This document shows positions 8,827-18,192 of a stretch of DNA of 64,000 nucleotides, piece after piece. Numbering within the stretch: the stretch's first letter is position 1; the number at the start of each line of letters is the position of its first letter. Origin of the DNA: Pseudomonadota bacterium (GTDB lineage: Bacteria > Pseudomonadota > Alphaproteobacteria > Acetobacterales > Acetobacteraceae); the NCBI GenBank assembly GCA_021805565.1, contig JAJZFA010000048.1, forward strand, positions 62,001 through 126,000, written 5' to 3'. The translations under genes and the position numbers were made by a program. Under the pieces are notes generated by a model. The model made no database searches. It was not told where the DNA came from and saw only the letters and a program-made list of their open reading frames with translations.

Positions 8827-9989
8827 CGCGATTCCATCACTGTGTTCATGTCGTCCTCGACATAGTAGAATGCTTTACCATCGGGACGTATGGCGATGCC
8901 AAACAAGTCGCCATTGCCGGGCGGCGATTGCGCCTGATTGGTATCGATCCATTGGGCGTAGATTTGTTTATGCGCCAGCGGATCGATTTCCACTACCTGC
9001 CCGTTCCATGCGTTGCAGGCCAGCAGATGCCCGTTCGGGGCGAGGATCAGGGCGAGGGGCCGGTTCAGCAGGCCGCCCCTGGTGATTTCCTCGCCCGTGC
9101 CGGCGCTGGATGTCCGGGTCGTAGCGCCGGTAATCGCGACGATGCGGTTTTCGAGCGCGTCGGAAACATACAACGTGTCGTCCGCGGCAATGGCCAGACC
9201 GGTTGGTCCGATCAGGAAGCCATCCAGATCGGCGCGATGGGCAAAGCCGCTGCCAACGACGGTCTTTCGGGCGATGACCGGGGGCTTGCCAGCCGGAACA
9301 GTCAGCTCGATTCGAAGCACCGTGGCCTTGTGCAACGTAACGGAAAACCCCGTTGCCGGATCGTGGACATCCGGCGGAGGCAGGTCGAAGCCGGCCATGC
9401 TGACGAACAGCGTCGCGCTGGTGCCGTTGTCGATGACCGCCATGTTACCCCAGGGGCCATCGATGTCCGGTCCCACCCAGGTCGCGGCAAGCTGTCCATT
9501 CGCATCCAGAACGAGAAGGCAGCCGGCGCCCTTCGTGCGGGTGGTACCGTCGTTGCTGGGCGTGCTGCCGACGATCACCCAGCCACTTTTTAGCATCGTC
9601 ATGGCGGTGGTCAGGCCGACGCCGCCGGGGCATTGCGGCAGATGGCGCGGCAATTTCGCGAACAAGGTCGTCTGTTTTGTGGACGGATTATAGTCGATGA
9701 TTGTCGTACCCAGACCCTGCAGGTTTGAAATATCGTTAAAGTTATCGACCAGCACGTCATCTTTCTGGATTTTGCCGGCCGACACGGGCGCCACGACGAT
9801 TGCGTACGGATTCTGATCGCCGTTGTCGGGCACGGTCGATGTCAGTGTTGCGTGCCTTTTGACGGTTTCCAGAAATCCGCGGGGACTGTCCGCGGCGGCG
9901 GGCGAAACCAGGATGGCGAGTGCGCCCGATATCAGTGCACCCAGGCCACTGGCGATCCGGTGGGTCCGGCGGTGGAAGGGCAGCCGCAT
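8823..9989 (-). CDS. exported NHL-repeat (beta-propeller) protein
   Basis: 388 residues from the ATG at 9989, chosen because GGAGG lies 6 bases upstream and a signal peptide follows at once (hydrophobic GALISGALAILV ending near PAAADS). The body is a beta-propeller: NHL-type blades such as GPTGLAIAADDTLYVSDALENRIVAI and NRPLALILAPNGHLLACNAWNGQVVEI. Probably periplasmic. It overlaps the Dyp peroxidase by four bases. A strong Fur box sits 32 bases upstream of the start, so iron limitation should induce it. Molecular function unknown. Confidence 0.85.
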   Translation of the reverse strand: MRLPFHRRTHRIASGLGALISGALAILVSPAAADSPRGFLETVKRHATLTSTVPDNGDQNPYAIVVAPVSAGKIQKDDVLVDNFNDISNLQGLGTTIIDYNPSTKQTTLFAKLPRHLPQCPGGVGLTTAMTMLKSGWVIVGSTPSNDGTTRTKGAGCLLVLDANGQLAATWVGPDIDGPWGNMAVIDNGTSATLFVSMAGFDLPPPDVHDPATGFSVTLHKATVLRIELTVPAGKPPVIARKTVVGSGFAHRADLDGFLIGPTGLAIAADDTLYVSDALENRIVAITGATTRTSSAGTGEEITRGGLLNRPLALILAPNGHLLACNAWNGQVVEIDPLAHKQIYAQWIDTNQAQSPPGNGDLFGIAIRPDGKAFYYVEDDMNTVMESR

Positions 9990-10021
9990 AGGAGGCCTCC
10001 AGAACGATGATAGGCTTAATT

Positions 10022-10040
10022 GAGAATGATTCTCATTATC
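10022..10040 (-). promoter_or_regulatory. Fur box upstream of the NHL-repeat/Dyp peroxidase genes
   Basis: The 19-mer GAGAATGATTCTCATTATC matches the classical Fur consensus GATAATGATAATCATTATC at 16 of 19 positions and is largely palindromic. It lies 33-51 bases upstream of the minus-strand NHL gene start, where a promoter is expected. This implies iron-dependent repression by Fur. Confidence 0.85.
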
Positions 10041-10208
10041 GAATAATGGCTGGATGGTCAACCGGGAAACGGCGTCGCGGATCATGGGATTTATTTTTGG
10101 GTGGGCCGGCATCGATCGCTTCGGATCGCGGTGCCGGACATGGCCGCGACTTTTATCTGAGTGGATAGTTTTATCGGCGTGCCGACGCACATACCGCCGA
10201 CGCTGCCT

Positions 10209-11810
10209 TCAAAACAGGATGTTGGTGCGGACGCCCAGGACCAGTTCGTTGCCGATGCTGTGTCCGGGATTATTGGGATTGGCCAGGCCGCCACCTGGAT
10301 TAAAGACGTACTGGATGTCCGGTTGCAGTTGTAGCCATGGTGTTGCCTGGTACTGATAGGTTACTTCGGCGAACGTCTCGCTGCCGCGAACCGGGGTGTA
10401 GCCGCCAGTGTAGTAAGTGGTCGCCTTGTCCAGTGCGGCGGTGGCGCTGCCGACCTTTGCGAAGCCCATGCCGATCCCGAATGTGTCGGCACCGCGATTC
10501 TGGAACGGTTCGTGAACGGTCAGGCCGGCGTTAACCCCCAGGACGATCGGGTTGCGGTCGGCCTGTGGCGCCGCGGTCGCCCTGGCAAACAGATTGACTG
10601 TCCGGTTGCCTTCGTGCGGGTCCACCCATACCAGTTGGTCGGCGACTGCGTATATGCTGAAATTACCATGATGATTCAATGGCGTGCCGCTGCTGTCCGG
10701 ACTTGCGAGCGAGACCCCGTTATTGGCGAATTGCCGATCGGCGAAATTCCGCGTGTCGTACCAAAATCCCAGCTTATACGTTCGCGCCAACGGTTGCGGT
10801 ACGTCGGCCTCGATCATCGAACCGAGCGCTGGATAGGTGTATTGCAGTTCGCCAATGACCAGAGCGCCGGTGTGAACCGGAAAATTGGTCCCCGAGGCGT
10901 TCATGACCTGCGGATCTCCGTAATCGTGGGTCACGGGGCTTCCCGTGAAAATTCCTAACAGGACTGTCAGCGGATCGATCGGACGCGCCCTGATCCGCAC
11001 ACCCAGCGTGGATAACGGGTATGCCGGGCCGCCGCCGGGCAGGTCGTAGGATGGCACCACGGGCCACCCGAACATTGTATTGACGAAATAACCCGCGTTT
11101 TGGCTGACCATGAAGTCCTGGTCGAGACTTTGCTGTCCGATCTTGATGTCCAGGCGATCTTCGTCCAGGAATTTTTGCTGATACCAGAGTTCCCACAGAC
11201 GGGTGGACCGATCTCCTTCGATTCCGCTCGCGGTTTGCAGGGATTGCAGAGTGTCCGCGCTCAGGTTGCTGCCGTGCAACTGCAAGGCGCTTACGTTGAA
11301 TGTGCCGCCATGCCAGCCGAATGCCCGGTTGGTATCCAGTTGCATCAGCACCTGTGTCAGACCGTCGTATTCCGCGCCTTTGCTGGTTCCGCCGGTCGGG
11401 TTGCCGAGAACCTCGCTGGTTTCCTGGATTGCCAGGGAAATGCCGAATTTGCTGAGTCCCGAGCGCAAGCCGCCCATGTTGCCCATCAGCAGATCGGTTT
11501 TGTAAAGGTTGTTGAGGTAGGCCATTGGCCCAGTGTCCTGTGGACCGTTCTGATCGGACTGAAGCGATTCATCGCTGGGGACGCTCAGAAGGGGAGGGGC
11601 GGCATGGGCCGCGAAAATCCATTCCCGTTGGCAGACCCAGGCGGCCACGACGATGCCAACCCACAAGAGCGCTTTCCGGCTGGGGGGGCGATCCGTGAAA
11701 GCGGGCGCGATGATACCACGACCGCCGGTGGGGTAGGGGCCGGGCGCCGAGGGCGCCGAAGCGGGCCCGGCGGCTTGTTCCGCTGGGGCTGGATTGAGGG
11801 CCGCGTGCAT
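10209..11810 (-). CDS. carbohydrate porin, OprB family
   Basis: 533 residues. After a long N-terminal segment (about 45 residues rich in Ala/Pro) comes a hydrophobic signal helix (ALLWVGIVVAAWVC) and AAHAAP. The mature part shows OprB features: LWELWYQQKFLDEDRLDIKIGQQSLDQDF, repeated aromatic-alternating beta strands, and a C-terminal ...VLGVRTNILF ending in Phe as outer-membrane barrels require. It forms a substrate-selective outer-membrane channel. The extended N-region before the signal helix is unusual, but no better in-frame start was seen. The AAGGA ribosome site and a weak Fur box upstream support this start and iron control. Confidence 0.9.
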   Translation of the reverse strand: MHAALNPAPAEQAAGPASAPSAPGPYPTGGRGIIAPAFTDRPPSRKALLWVGIVVAAWVCQREWIFAAHAAPPLLSVPSDESLQSDQNGPQDTGPMAYLNNLYKTDLLMGNMGGLRSGLSKFGISLAIQETSEVLGNPTGGTSKGAEYDGLTQVLMQLDTNRAFGWHGGTFNVSALQLHGSNLSADTLQSLQTASGIEGDRSTRLWELWYQQKFLDEDRLDIKIGQQSLDQDFMVSQNAGYFVNTMFGWPVVPSYDLPGGGPAYPLSTLGVRIRARPIDPLTVLLGIFTGSPVTHDYGDPQVMNASGTNFPVHTGALVIGELQYTYPALGSMIEADVPQPLARTYKLGFWYDTRNFADRQFANNGVSLASPDSSGTPLNHHGNFSIYAVADQLVWVDPHEGNRTVNLFARATAAPQADRNPIVLGVNAGLTVHEPFQNRGADTFGIGMGFAKVGSATAALDKATTYYTGGYTPVRGSETFAEVTYQYQATPWLQLQPDIQYVFNPGGGLANPNNPGHSIGNELVLGVRTNILF

Positions 11811-11853
11811 CGATGGTGGGTCCTTGCTGTCGTACCCCTCTATTCCTGCAAAT

Positions 11854-11872
11854 GAGAATGAATCGCAATAGC
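11854..11872 (-). promoter_or_regulatory. probable Fur box upstream of the OprB porin
   Basis: The 19-mer GAGAATGAATCGCAATAGC matches the Fur consensus at about 12 of 19 positions; the left half (GAGAATGA) is strong and the right half degenerate. It sits 44-62 bases upstream of the porin ATG. Together with the much better Fur box of the neighbouring NHL/Dyp pair it suggests joint iron regulation. Confidence 0.55.
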
Positions 11873-11972
11873 GTCTTTCGCGATAGGCCCTGTGCGTCTC
11901 GCGATCGCGGTTCTGGATATATTCGCGCCCCGGCTGGGCTTTGCCTCCGCCAGCAGGAAACAGGCTGTGCGT

Positions 11973-13709
11973 TCAAAAGTCTTGCAAGCGCATGCGTGCG
12001 GTTTCCGGTTCATCGACCGCGAAAGACGCTGTGACGGCTACTTTGTACAACGCTCGTGCATTGGCGACCGAAACCAGGCCGTCGCGCACATCGCGGGCAA
12101 CCAGAAGCGGGTCTCGTGCGGCGGGATCGCCCATGCCCGCGCCACCGGGCAATTCCAGGATCAGGCGGTCGCCATCGGGGATGACCTGAAAGCCTTTGGT
12201 GCGCAGCAGCTTGCCGGTCTTTTGCGCGACCCGGCCGGGGGCCCCGTTCAAGCCGCCGTCCCGACCCTTTGGCGCATTGGCGATGCGGTCGAACGTTGCG
12301 TTCACCGCGAATTCCAGATCGCCTTTCGTCGCGATTTCCATGATCTGGCCCATCCCACCGCGGGTGCGGCCCGCACCGCCTGAATCGGGCCTCAGTTCCT
12401 TCCGCCAAACAAGAACCGGCGCGACATTTTCGGTCGCCTCCACCGGCATGGTACGGACGCCGGACGGGAAAGCGGTGGCGTTCAATCCATCGTGCGTCGG
12501 CCGAGCGCCGGTGCCGCCGGAGTTGAACGTGATCACCTCGAAATCGGCGATGACGGGTTTGTTGCCGCGCGCCTGTCCAGAAACCGATCCGCCACCGCGC
12601 AAGGGCGGGTTCCATAAAGCGGAGGCACCCTCGGCCGTCACCCGTTCCGGTACCGCCCGGTGCAGACAGCCCATCATCAAATCCGGCAGCAGGTGACCGA
12701 TGACATGGCGGACCGAAACGGGGTACGGGTGAGGGGCGTTCAGAATACAGCCGTCCGGTATTTTCATCCGGAACGGCGCCAGGGACGCCCAGTTGTTGGG
12801 GATGTCCGGCGCCACCACGCATTTGATTCCGAAGCACGCATAGGCCCTGCAATAGGCGGGCGGAACGTTGATCCCACGGGACGACAGGCCGGACGTGCCG
12901 ACGAAATCGACCTCGATCGCGTCATCGAGGATTGTCATCGACGCCGCGAGACGCACCGGTTCCTCATAACCGTCGGAATAAATTTCATTCTCATAGGTGC
13001 CGAACGGAAGCTTCGCGATCTCCGCCACTGTTGCCCGGTGGGAACTGTCGAAGATGAACGTTGCCAGCGGATCGAGACTGTTCATCGCGAACTCGTTCAT
13101 CATCCCGGTCAGGCGTTTGGCCCCGGCGTCGTTGCAGGCACACAGCGAATAGATATCGCCCTCCAGTTCCGCCGGCAGGCGCGACCCGGCCCGGATGAAA
13201 TCGAAAAACGTTTCGTTCGGTTGCCCGCGATCGAAGCATTTGACGATAGGGATATACATGCCTTCCTCGAACACAGACCGGCCTTCGGGACCCATGCCCA
13301 GGCCTCCGATGTCGATGACGTGAGCGGTGTTGGCGAACAGGCCGGCGATTTCGCCGTTGTGGAAGGCCGGGGTCACGACGGTCAGATCGTGCAAGTGGCC
13401 GGTACCCAGCCATGGATCGTTCGTGATGTAGTGGTCGCCCTGACGCATGGCCGACGCGGGAAATTTCCGCAGGAAGTGCCCGACGGATTCAGCCATCGAA
13501 TTGACATGGCCTGGCGTGCCGGTGACAGCCTGCGCGATCATCCGGCCTTGCAGATCGAAAATGCCCGCGGACAAGTCCCCGGCTTCTCGCACGGTGGTGG
13601 AAAAGGCGGTACGGATCATGATTTGCGCTTGTTCCTCCACCACCGCGATCAGGCGATTCCACATGACCTGACGATGGATTTGGACGAGTGCGTTCGTTTC
13701 ATGGACCAT
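11973..13709 (-). CDS. hyuB: hydantoinase B / oxoprolinase family protein
   Basis: 578 residues, full-length for the HyuB family. Family blocks are clear: MIRTAFSTTVREAGDLSAGIFD, QAVTGTPGHVNSM, YITNDPWLGTGHLHDLTVV, and late GGAGMGDPAARDP. HyuB proteins form a complex with HyuA and hydrolyse hydantoins or 5-oxoproline, or act as parts of related carboxylases. No hyuA is adjacent: the upstream minus-strand gene is msrQ. Either the partner is elsewhere or this copy acts in another complex. Substrate not determinable. Confidence 0.9.
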   Translation of the reverse strand: MVHETNALVQIHRQVMWNRLIAVVEEQAQIMIRTAFSTTVREAGDLSAGIFDLQGRMIAQAVTGTPGHVNSMAESVGHFLRKFPASAMRQGDHYITNDPWLGTGHLHDLTVVTPAFHNGEIAGLFANTAHVIDIGGLGMGPEGRSVFEEGMYIPIVKCFDRGQPNETFFDFIRAGSRLPAELEGDIYSLCACNDAGAKRLTGMMNEFAMNSLDPLATFIFDSSHRATVAEIAKLPFGTYENEIYSDGYEEPVRLAASMTILDDAIEVDFVGTSGLSSRGINVPPAYCRAYACFGIKCVVAPDIPNNWASLAPFRMKIPDGCILNAPHPYPVSVRHVIGHLLPDLMMGCLHRAVPERVTAEGASALWNPPLRGGGSVSGQARGNKPVIADFEVITFNSGGTGARPTHDGLNATAFPSGVRTMPVEATENVAPVLVWRKELRPDSGGAGRTRGGMGQIMEIATKGDLEFAVNATFDRIANAPKGRDGGLNGAPGRVAQKTGKLLRTKGFQVIPDGDRLILELPGGAGMGDPAARDPLLVARDVRDGLVSVANARALYKVAVTASFAVDEPETARMRLQDF

Positions 13710-13880
13710 GAGCGTGCCCTGCCGGTACGGAGAATAATGCCAGGCGGCTGACAGATGTTCCCGCTAAACGCCAGTTTCACACCCCGCCCGGCGCATTGTC
13801 GATACACGCCCGGCAGTGGCACACCCGGCGATCCGCCGTGCTGGATATTTGGCTGTGCCCAACCGGCTGGGTGGCCTGGG

Positions 13881-14741
13881 TCAGGCGATCGCCCGCCGCC
13901 CAGGCTGCATCGATCGCTGTAGCCGCCGCATAACGAAAACCGCGGCAAGCGATACTGTGACAACGAACACCCAGTGCGCCGGACGCAAGCCGCGCGCGAT
14001 CGATTCGTTCGCATACAATACCCGCACAGGATTCACCTTGGTCGCCAGGCCGTACCAGCCAAACTCCAGCAATGCCGTGACCAGCCCGGACAGCACCGCC
14101 AGGGCGCCGTACAGCGCCGCTGTGAACGCGATGCGCTGGTCCCGCCGCCATGATTCGGGCAATACGCGCCAGGCCATCAGCCAGATAAACAAGCCGGACA
14201 CGAAGACCGGTTCGGACACGTTCAACTTCGACTGGATGTAGAAATGCAAGAGTGCCAACGCCGCGAATGGATAGGCGAGGCGATGCAGGCGCTTCCAGTT
14301 CCGCCCAAGCTTCTTGACCCATGCATCGGTGGAGGTAACAGCCAGGGCCAGCAGTACAAGCAGAGTGATGAACCCGATCGTCAGATAAAACCGCAGTGCG
14401 ATTTCCGAGATAACCGTCAGAATGTTGAAGTTCTGATCGGCGATATACAGCGACAAATGGGCGACGGCATAACAGGCAGCGGCGACACCCAGGTTGCGCC
14501 GGACCAGCAACAGCGACGGCCAGTCCAACGCCCGTGCAAACGGGGTGATCGTCAAGGAGATCAGGAAAAGGCGAACTGCCCAGAGGCCGGTGCCGTGAAC
14601 GGCTTCCATGACGGGCCGAGCCCCCAACTGGCCGGTTGCCAGCCAGACCGCATAGACCGCGCCGGGAATACACAGCGATACCAAAACCGAAGCCTTGAAC
14701 GGAAGAAATCGGCCTCTCCGGTCTCGCCAAAGTACATTCAT
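13881..14741 (-). CDS. msrQ: MsrQ-type haem-binding membrane subunit
   Basis: 286 residues with about six transmembrane segments of the ferric-reductase-like domain. Characteristic sequence includes LLVRRNLGVAAACYAVAHL and RNWKRLHRLAYPFAALALLHF, carrying the His residues that bind b-type haems. MsrQ passes electrons from the quinone pool to MsrP, the periplasmic molybdoenzyme that repairs oxidised methionines. msrP is normally adjacent but is not in this window. The length is somewhat greater than the E. coli protein, with an extra C-terminal segment ending in RRLQRSMQPGRRAIA. Confidence 0.88.
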   Translation of the reverse strand: MNVLWRDRRGRFLPFKASVLVSLCIPGAVYAVWLATGQLGARPVMEAVHGTGLWAVRLFLISLTITPFARALDWPSLLLVRRNLGVAAACYAVAHLSLYIADQNFNILTVISEIALRFYLTIGFITLLVLLALAVTSTDAWVKKLGRNWKRLHRLAYPFAALALLHFYIQSKLNVSEPVFVSGLFIWLMAWRVLPESWRRDQRIAFTAALYGALAVLSGLVTALLEFGWYGLATKVNPVRVLYANESIARGLRPAHWVFVVTVSLAAVFVMRRLQRSMQPGRRAIA

Positions 14742-14879
14742 GAATGTCGCGCTCCGTTTCCGGTATCGTAACCAGACGATTCCGCATTGTCAGGTTAAAG
14801 CCTGTCAAGGTTGCCGAAAACTTGCACCGCGCCGGCAACACGCTCACGATGGACTTCTACGTAAGACGGAGGAATTTAG

Positions 14880-15653
14880 ATGTCTGCCGCGCTACAGCTT
14901 CAGGCCAGCCAGCATCGTCAAGGTATGCCGGACTCCGAATGGCACACACGCTGCGAACTCGCGGCCCTGTATCATGTCGTCGCCCATCTGGGCTGGACCG
15001 ACCTGACCAACACCCACATGTCGGCCCGTGTGCCGGGTGAGCCGAACCAGTTCCTGATCAACAACTACGGCGAGATGTTCGACGAAATCACCGCATCCTC
15101 CTTGGTGAAGATGGACATGGACGGCAATGTCCTGACCAAGGACGGCCGCTTCAACAACGCCGGCTTCATCATCCACAGCGGCGTTTACAAGGCTCGGCCT
15201 GACGCCAACTGCGTGCTGCACACCCATACCCGAGCGGGCGCGGGCGTGTCGCTGATGCGTAAGGGGCTGCGGCCGATCAGCCAGGACGCGCTGCACGTCC
15301 TCGACGACGTGGTTTATCACGAATACGGGGTGCCGGCGACGGTGGAGGAATGCGACGCGCTGGGCAAAAGCTGCGCCACCGGAAGCTGCGTGATCCTGCT
15401 GAACCATGGCTTGCTGACGCTGGGCGAGACCATCCATGGCGCACTGATGCGGCTGTATATGCTGGAACGCGCCTGCGAACTGGAACTGATCGCCCGGCAA
15501 CTGGACGAACCGGTTGTGGTGATCGACGAATACGTGCAGCGCAAAGCCGCCGAACGGATGAAGAAGATGCGGCTGACCGAGGGGTACGGCCTGAACGAAT
15601 TTAAGGGGCTGGTCCGCACCGTGGAGCGCAAGGGCGCCGAGTTCCGGCGGTAG
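14880..15653 (+). CDS. class II aldolase/adducin family protein
   Basis: 257 residues, cytosolic. The zinc-binding motif HTHTRAG (H114 and H116) and a third His in LLNHGLL (H176) fit the class II aldolase metal site; GEMFDEIT provides the acidic residue. The family includes fuculose- and rhamnulose-phosphate aldolases and unassigned members. The RGD-like specificity loops of sugar-phosphate aldolases are not evident, so the substrate is open. The start is supported by GGAGG about 7 bases upstream of the ATG. No sugar catabolic genes are adjacent. Confidence 0.88.
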   Translation: MSAALQLQASQHRQGMPDSEWHTRCELAALYHVVAHLGWTDLTNTHMSARVPGEPNQFLINNYGEMFDEITASSLVKMDMDGNVLTKDGRFNNAGFIIHSGVYKARPDANCVLHTHTRAGAGVSLMRKGLRPISQDALHVLDDVVYHEYGVPATVEECDALGKSCATGSCVILLNHGLLTLGETIHGALMRLYMLERACELELIARQLDEPVVVIDEYVQRKAAERMKKMRLTEGYGLNEFKGLVRTVERKGAEFRR

Positions 15654-15691
15654 TATTGGGGCGCTGAGGGTCTTGCCGGCGAACGCGCGTA

Positions 15692-16645
15692 TCACCCCAG
15701 CAGGAACCAAAGCCGGAACAGCGCGGTTTCCGCCCAGGTTTGCCGGCGGAATCCGGGCTGGCTTAAGGCATTCAGGCGCGCCAGCCGGCTGTCCTTGCCG
15801 CGCCCGATTATGTTCAACCAAGTGCTTGCGTTGGACGACAGGGGCAAGGCCGGCAACGCTTCGATGTGGCGCCAGAACAGCGTCATGAACGGACCGCGGC
15901 CGCGGCGGACGGCGGCGGCGAAGCGGTGACGAAAGCCCCGAGGCTCCCCCACCAAATTCAGGCTGTGCTGGCGATACAGAATATCCGGCAGGCCGCTCGC
16001 GATCACGGTGCCCCCTGTGGCGGAAACCACGATATAGGACCACCAGTCGTGCCAGGTGCCTTCGGGTACCGGCGCCGAACAAATCGTTTCCGCGGCCCGC
16101 CGGTTGAGCATCATGCAACAGCCGGGTGCCAGATTTTGTGTCAGGGCCGCCGGAAAGCCGGGGGCGCGGCGCGGGGCACGGACTTCCCCGGCCGGCGTTA
16201 GATCCGCGCCCACCAGGGCCCGCCCGCAGAAATAAAGCGCCGGCCGATCCGGCGGCAGGTTTTGCAACGCGGCAACGCCGTGGGCGAGTTTGTCCGGTAG
16301 CCAAACGTCGTCCTGGTCCGCGAACGCGAAATAACCGGCCGGTCCCTGAACCGCAGACCGCAGCAGGGCCAGAAAACTACCGGTGGCCCGCAGCCGGGCA
16401 CCGCTGGGCAGCGCCTGGAAACGTCCCGCCCCTGGGCCGGTGGCGAACGCCGCCATCAAGGTCGCGGTGCCGTCCGACGAGCCATCGTCGCGCCAGTAAA
16501 GCCGCCAGTTCGTGTGGCTCTGGGCCGCAATGCTGGCCAGTTGTTCGTTCAGGTATCGCTCGCCGTCGAAGGTCGAAAGCAGGATGGCAACGGGGGCCTC
16601 GCCGGCCCCGTTTCCGGTATCCGGCGAGGCGCGATCGATGCTCAC
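15692..16645 (-). CDS. family 2 glycosyltransferase
   Basis: 317 residues with a GT-A fold N-terminal domain. ILLSTFDGERYLNEQL is the nucleotide-binding first strand and loop, RDDGSSDGT lies at about 52-60, and FADQDDVW at about 108-115 carries the DXD-type metal site. These features and the spacing are typical of rhamnosyl- or galactosyl-type GT2 enzymes acting on surface polysaccharide. It starts 6 bases after asd ends on the same strand and is probably co-transcribed with it, an unusual pairing. Acceptor unknown. Confidence 0.88.
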   Translation of the reverse strand: MSIDRASPDTGNGAGEAPVAILLSTFDGERYLNEQLASIAAQSHTNWRLYWRDDGSSDGTATLMAAFATGPGAGRFQALPSGARLRATGSFLALLRSAVQGPAGYFAFADQDDVWLPDKLAHGVAALQNLPPDRPALYFCGRALVGADLTPAGEVRAPRRAPGFPAALTQNLAPGCCMMLNRRAAETICSAPVPEGTWHDWWSYIVVSATGGTVIASGLPDILYRQHSLNLVGEPRGFRHRFAAAVRRGRGPFMTLFWRHIEALPALPLSSNASTWLNIIGRGKDSRLARLNALSQPGFRRQTWAETALFRLWFLLG

Positions 16646-16651
16646 GCCCGG

Positions 16652-17683
16652 TCAGGCCGCCTTTTTGACCAGCAGGTTCATGGCGATCATCGTTTCGGCG
16701 ATCTGCACCGCGTTCAGCGCGGCCCCTTTGCGGAGATTGTCGGACACACACCAGAACGACAGGCCATGCTCCACCGTCGGGTCCTTGCGGATGCGGCTGA
16801 CGAACACCGCGTCTTCCCCCGCGCATTCCAGCGGCGTGACATAGCCGCCGTCTTCGCGCACATCGACCACCTCGATACCCGGCGCGTCGCGCAGGATCGC
16901 GCGAGCTTCGCCGGCGGTGACGGGGCGTTCGAATTCCACGTTCACCGCTTCCCCATGGCCGATGAAGACCGGGACGCGGACGCAGGTGGCATGCACGGCG
17001 ATGTTGGGGTCGAGGATTTTTTTGGTTTCCACCACCATCTTCCATTCTTCCTTGGTCGCGCCGTCGTCCATGAAGCTGTCGATGTGCGGGATGCAGTTGA
17101 AGGCGATTTCCTTGGTGAATTGCTGCGGCGGGCTTTGTTCATGCACGAAGGACGACTTCGTGTGATTGAACAGTTCGTCCATGCCTTCCTTGCCGGCGCC
17201 GGACACGGACTGGTAGGTGGAGACCACCACCCGCTTGATTTTGAATTCGTCGTGCAGCGGCTTCAGCGCGACCACCATCTGGATGGTGGAGCAGTTCGGG
17301 TTGGCGACGATGTTGCGTTTGGCGAAGCGGCGCAGGTCTTGCGGGTTCACTTCCGGCACGACCAGGGGGATTTCGGGGTCCATGCGGAAATGGCTGGTGT
17401 TGTCGATCACCACGCAGCCGGCCGCGGCCGCGCGCGGGGCGTGAATGGCGGACACGGACGCGCCGGGGCTGAACAGGCCGATATCGGTGCCGGCGAAATC
17501 GAACGTGTCGAGATTGCGGACCGTGAGGACTTTTTTGTCTCCAAACGAGATTTCCGCACCCGTCGAGCGGCCGGACGCCAGCGCGATGACGTCCGAGGCC
17601 GGGAAGTTACGCTCCACCAGGGTTTTGATGATTTCGCGTCCGACCGCCCCTGTGGCGCCGACAACCGCGACCCTGTAAGCCAT
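16652..17683 (-). CDS. asd: aspartate-semialdehyde dehydrogenase
   Basis: 343 residues, NADP-dependent. Reduces aspartyl phosphate to the semialdehyde on the route to Lys, Met, Thr and diaminopimelate. The N-terminal Rossmann motif VAVVGATGAVG and the catalytic Cys131 in NPNCSTIQM are clear; later blocks include VSTYQSVSGAG. The ATG at 17683 is preceded by GGAGA and begins right at the first beta strand; a longer reading from 17725 is rejected for lack of a ribosome site. Confidence 0.96.
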   Translation of the reverse strand: MAYRVAVVGATGAVGREIIKTLVERNFPASDVIALASGRSTGAEISFGDKKVLTVRNLDTFDFAGTDIGLFSPGASVSAIHAPRAAAAGCVVIDNTSHFRMDPEIPLVVPEVNPQDLRRFAKRNIVANPNCSTIQMVVALKPLHDEFKIKRVVVSTYQSVSGAGKEGMDELFNHTKSSFVHEQSPPQQFTKEIAFNCIPHIDSFMDDGATKEEWKMVVETKKILDPNIAVHATCVRVPVFIGHGEAVNVEFERPVTAGEARAILRDAPGIEVVDVREDGGYVTPLECAGEDAVFVSRIRKDPTVEHGLSFWCVSDNLRKGAALNAVQIAETMIAMNLLVKKAA

Positions 17684-17865
17684 GACATTCTCCTGTGTGG
17701 CGGCGGCGCACCGGTGGCCGCGCATCGGTTTGTTAGCGGCGCCGGGTTAGCGGCTTCGGGACCGAAGGGCAAGCAATACGCGGTTTTCCGGTTTGGGCGA
17801 ATGAAAATAGGGTGTCTGCGGCATGGGATGGCGACCGTCGCGCCGACCGCGGCCTTCGACATCGC

Positions 17866-18192
17866 TTAGGAAATTTTGTCGCTAGATTCGCTCAGCATAA
17901 ACGCATCGCGCGCGCCATGGCGGATATGCAGCACGGTGACAATGCGGTTCGTCTCGTCGATTGTGTAGATAATCCGGTAGCGGTGCCGGCCGCGCCCATA
18001 CAGCAGATAGCGAAGGCTGCCATCTTCGGGCGTTGACGCACCTCTGGCAGGGTGTTCATCCAGGCTCAGGATTGCTTGCTCCAATCCGGTAAACCATGTC
18101 CGTGCCTGCGAGGCCGCTTGCGCGTCGATTGTCCGATAGATGCGTCTGAGGTTCCGGGCTGCTCGCTCCGTCAGGTCAACGCGGTAGGCCAT
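17866..18192 (-). CDS. RelE/ParE-family toxin
   Basis: 108 residues. The opening MAYRVDLTERAARNLRRIY, the central LRYLLYGRGRHRYRIIYTID and IVTVLHIRHGARD are ParE/RelE beta-strand blocks. It overlaps the upstream antitoxin by 17 bases, a common toxin-antitoxin arrangement. Whether it is a ribosome-dependent RNase (RelE) or a gyrase inhibitor (ParE) cannot be settled from sequence alone. The C-terminus is complete, so the gene looks functional. Confidence 0.88.
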   Translation of the reverse strand: MAYRVDLTERAARNLRRIYRTIDAQAASQARTWFTGLEQAILSLDEHPARGASTPEDGSLRYLLYGRGRHRYRIIYTIDETNRIVTVLHIRHGARDAFMLSESSDKIS

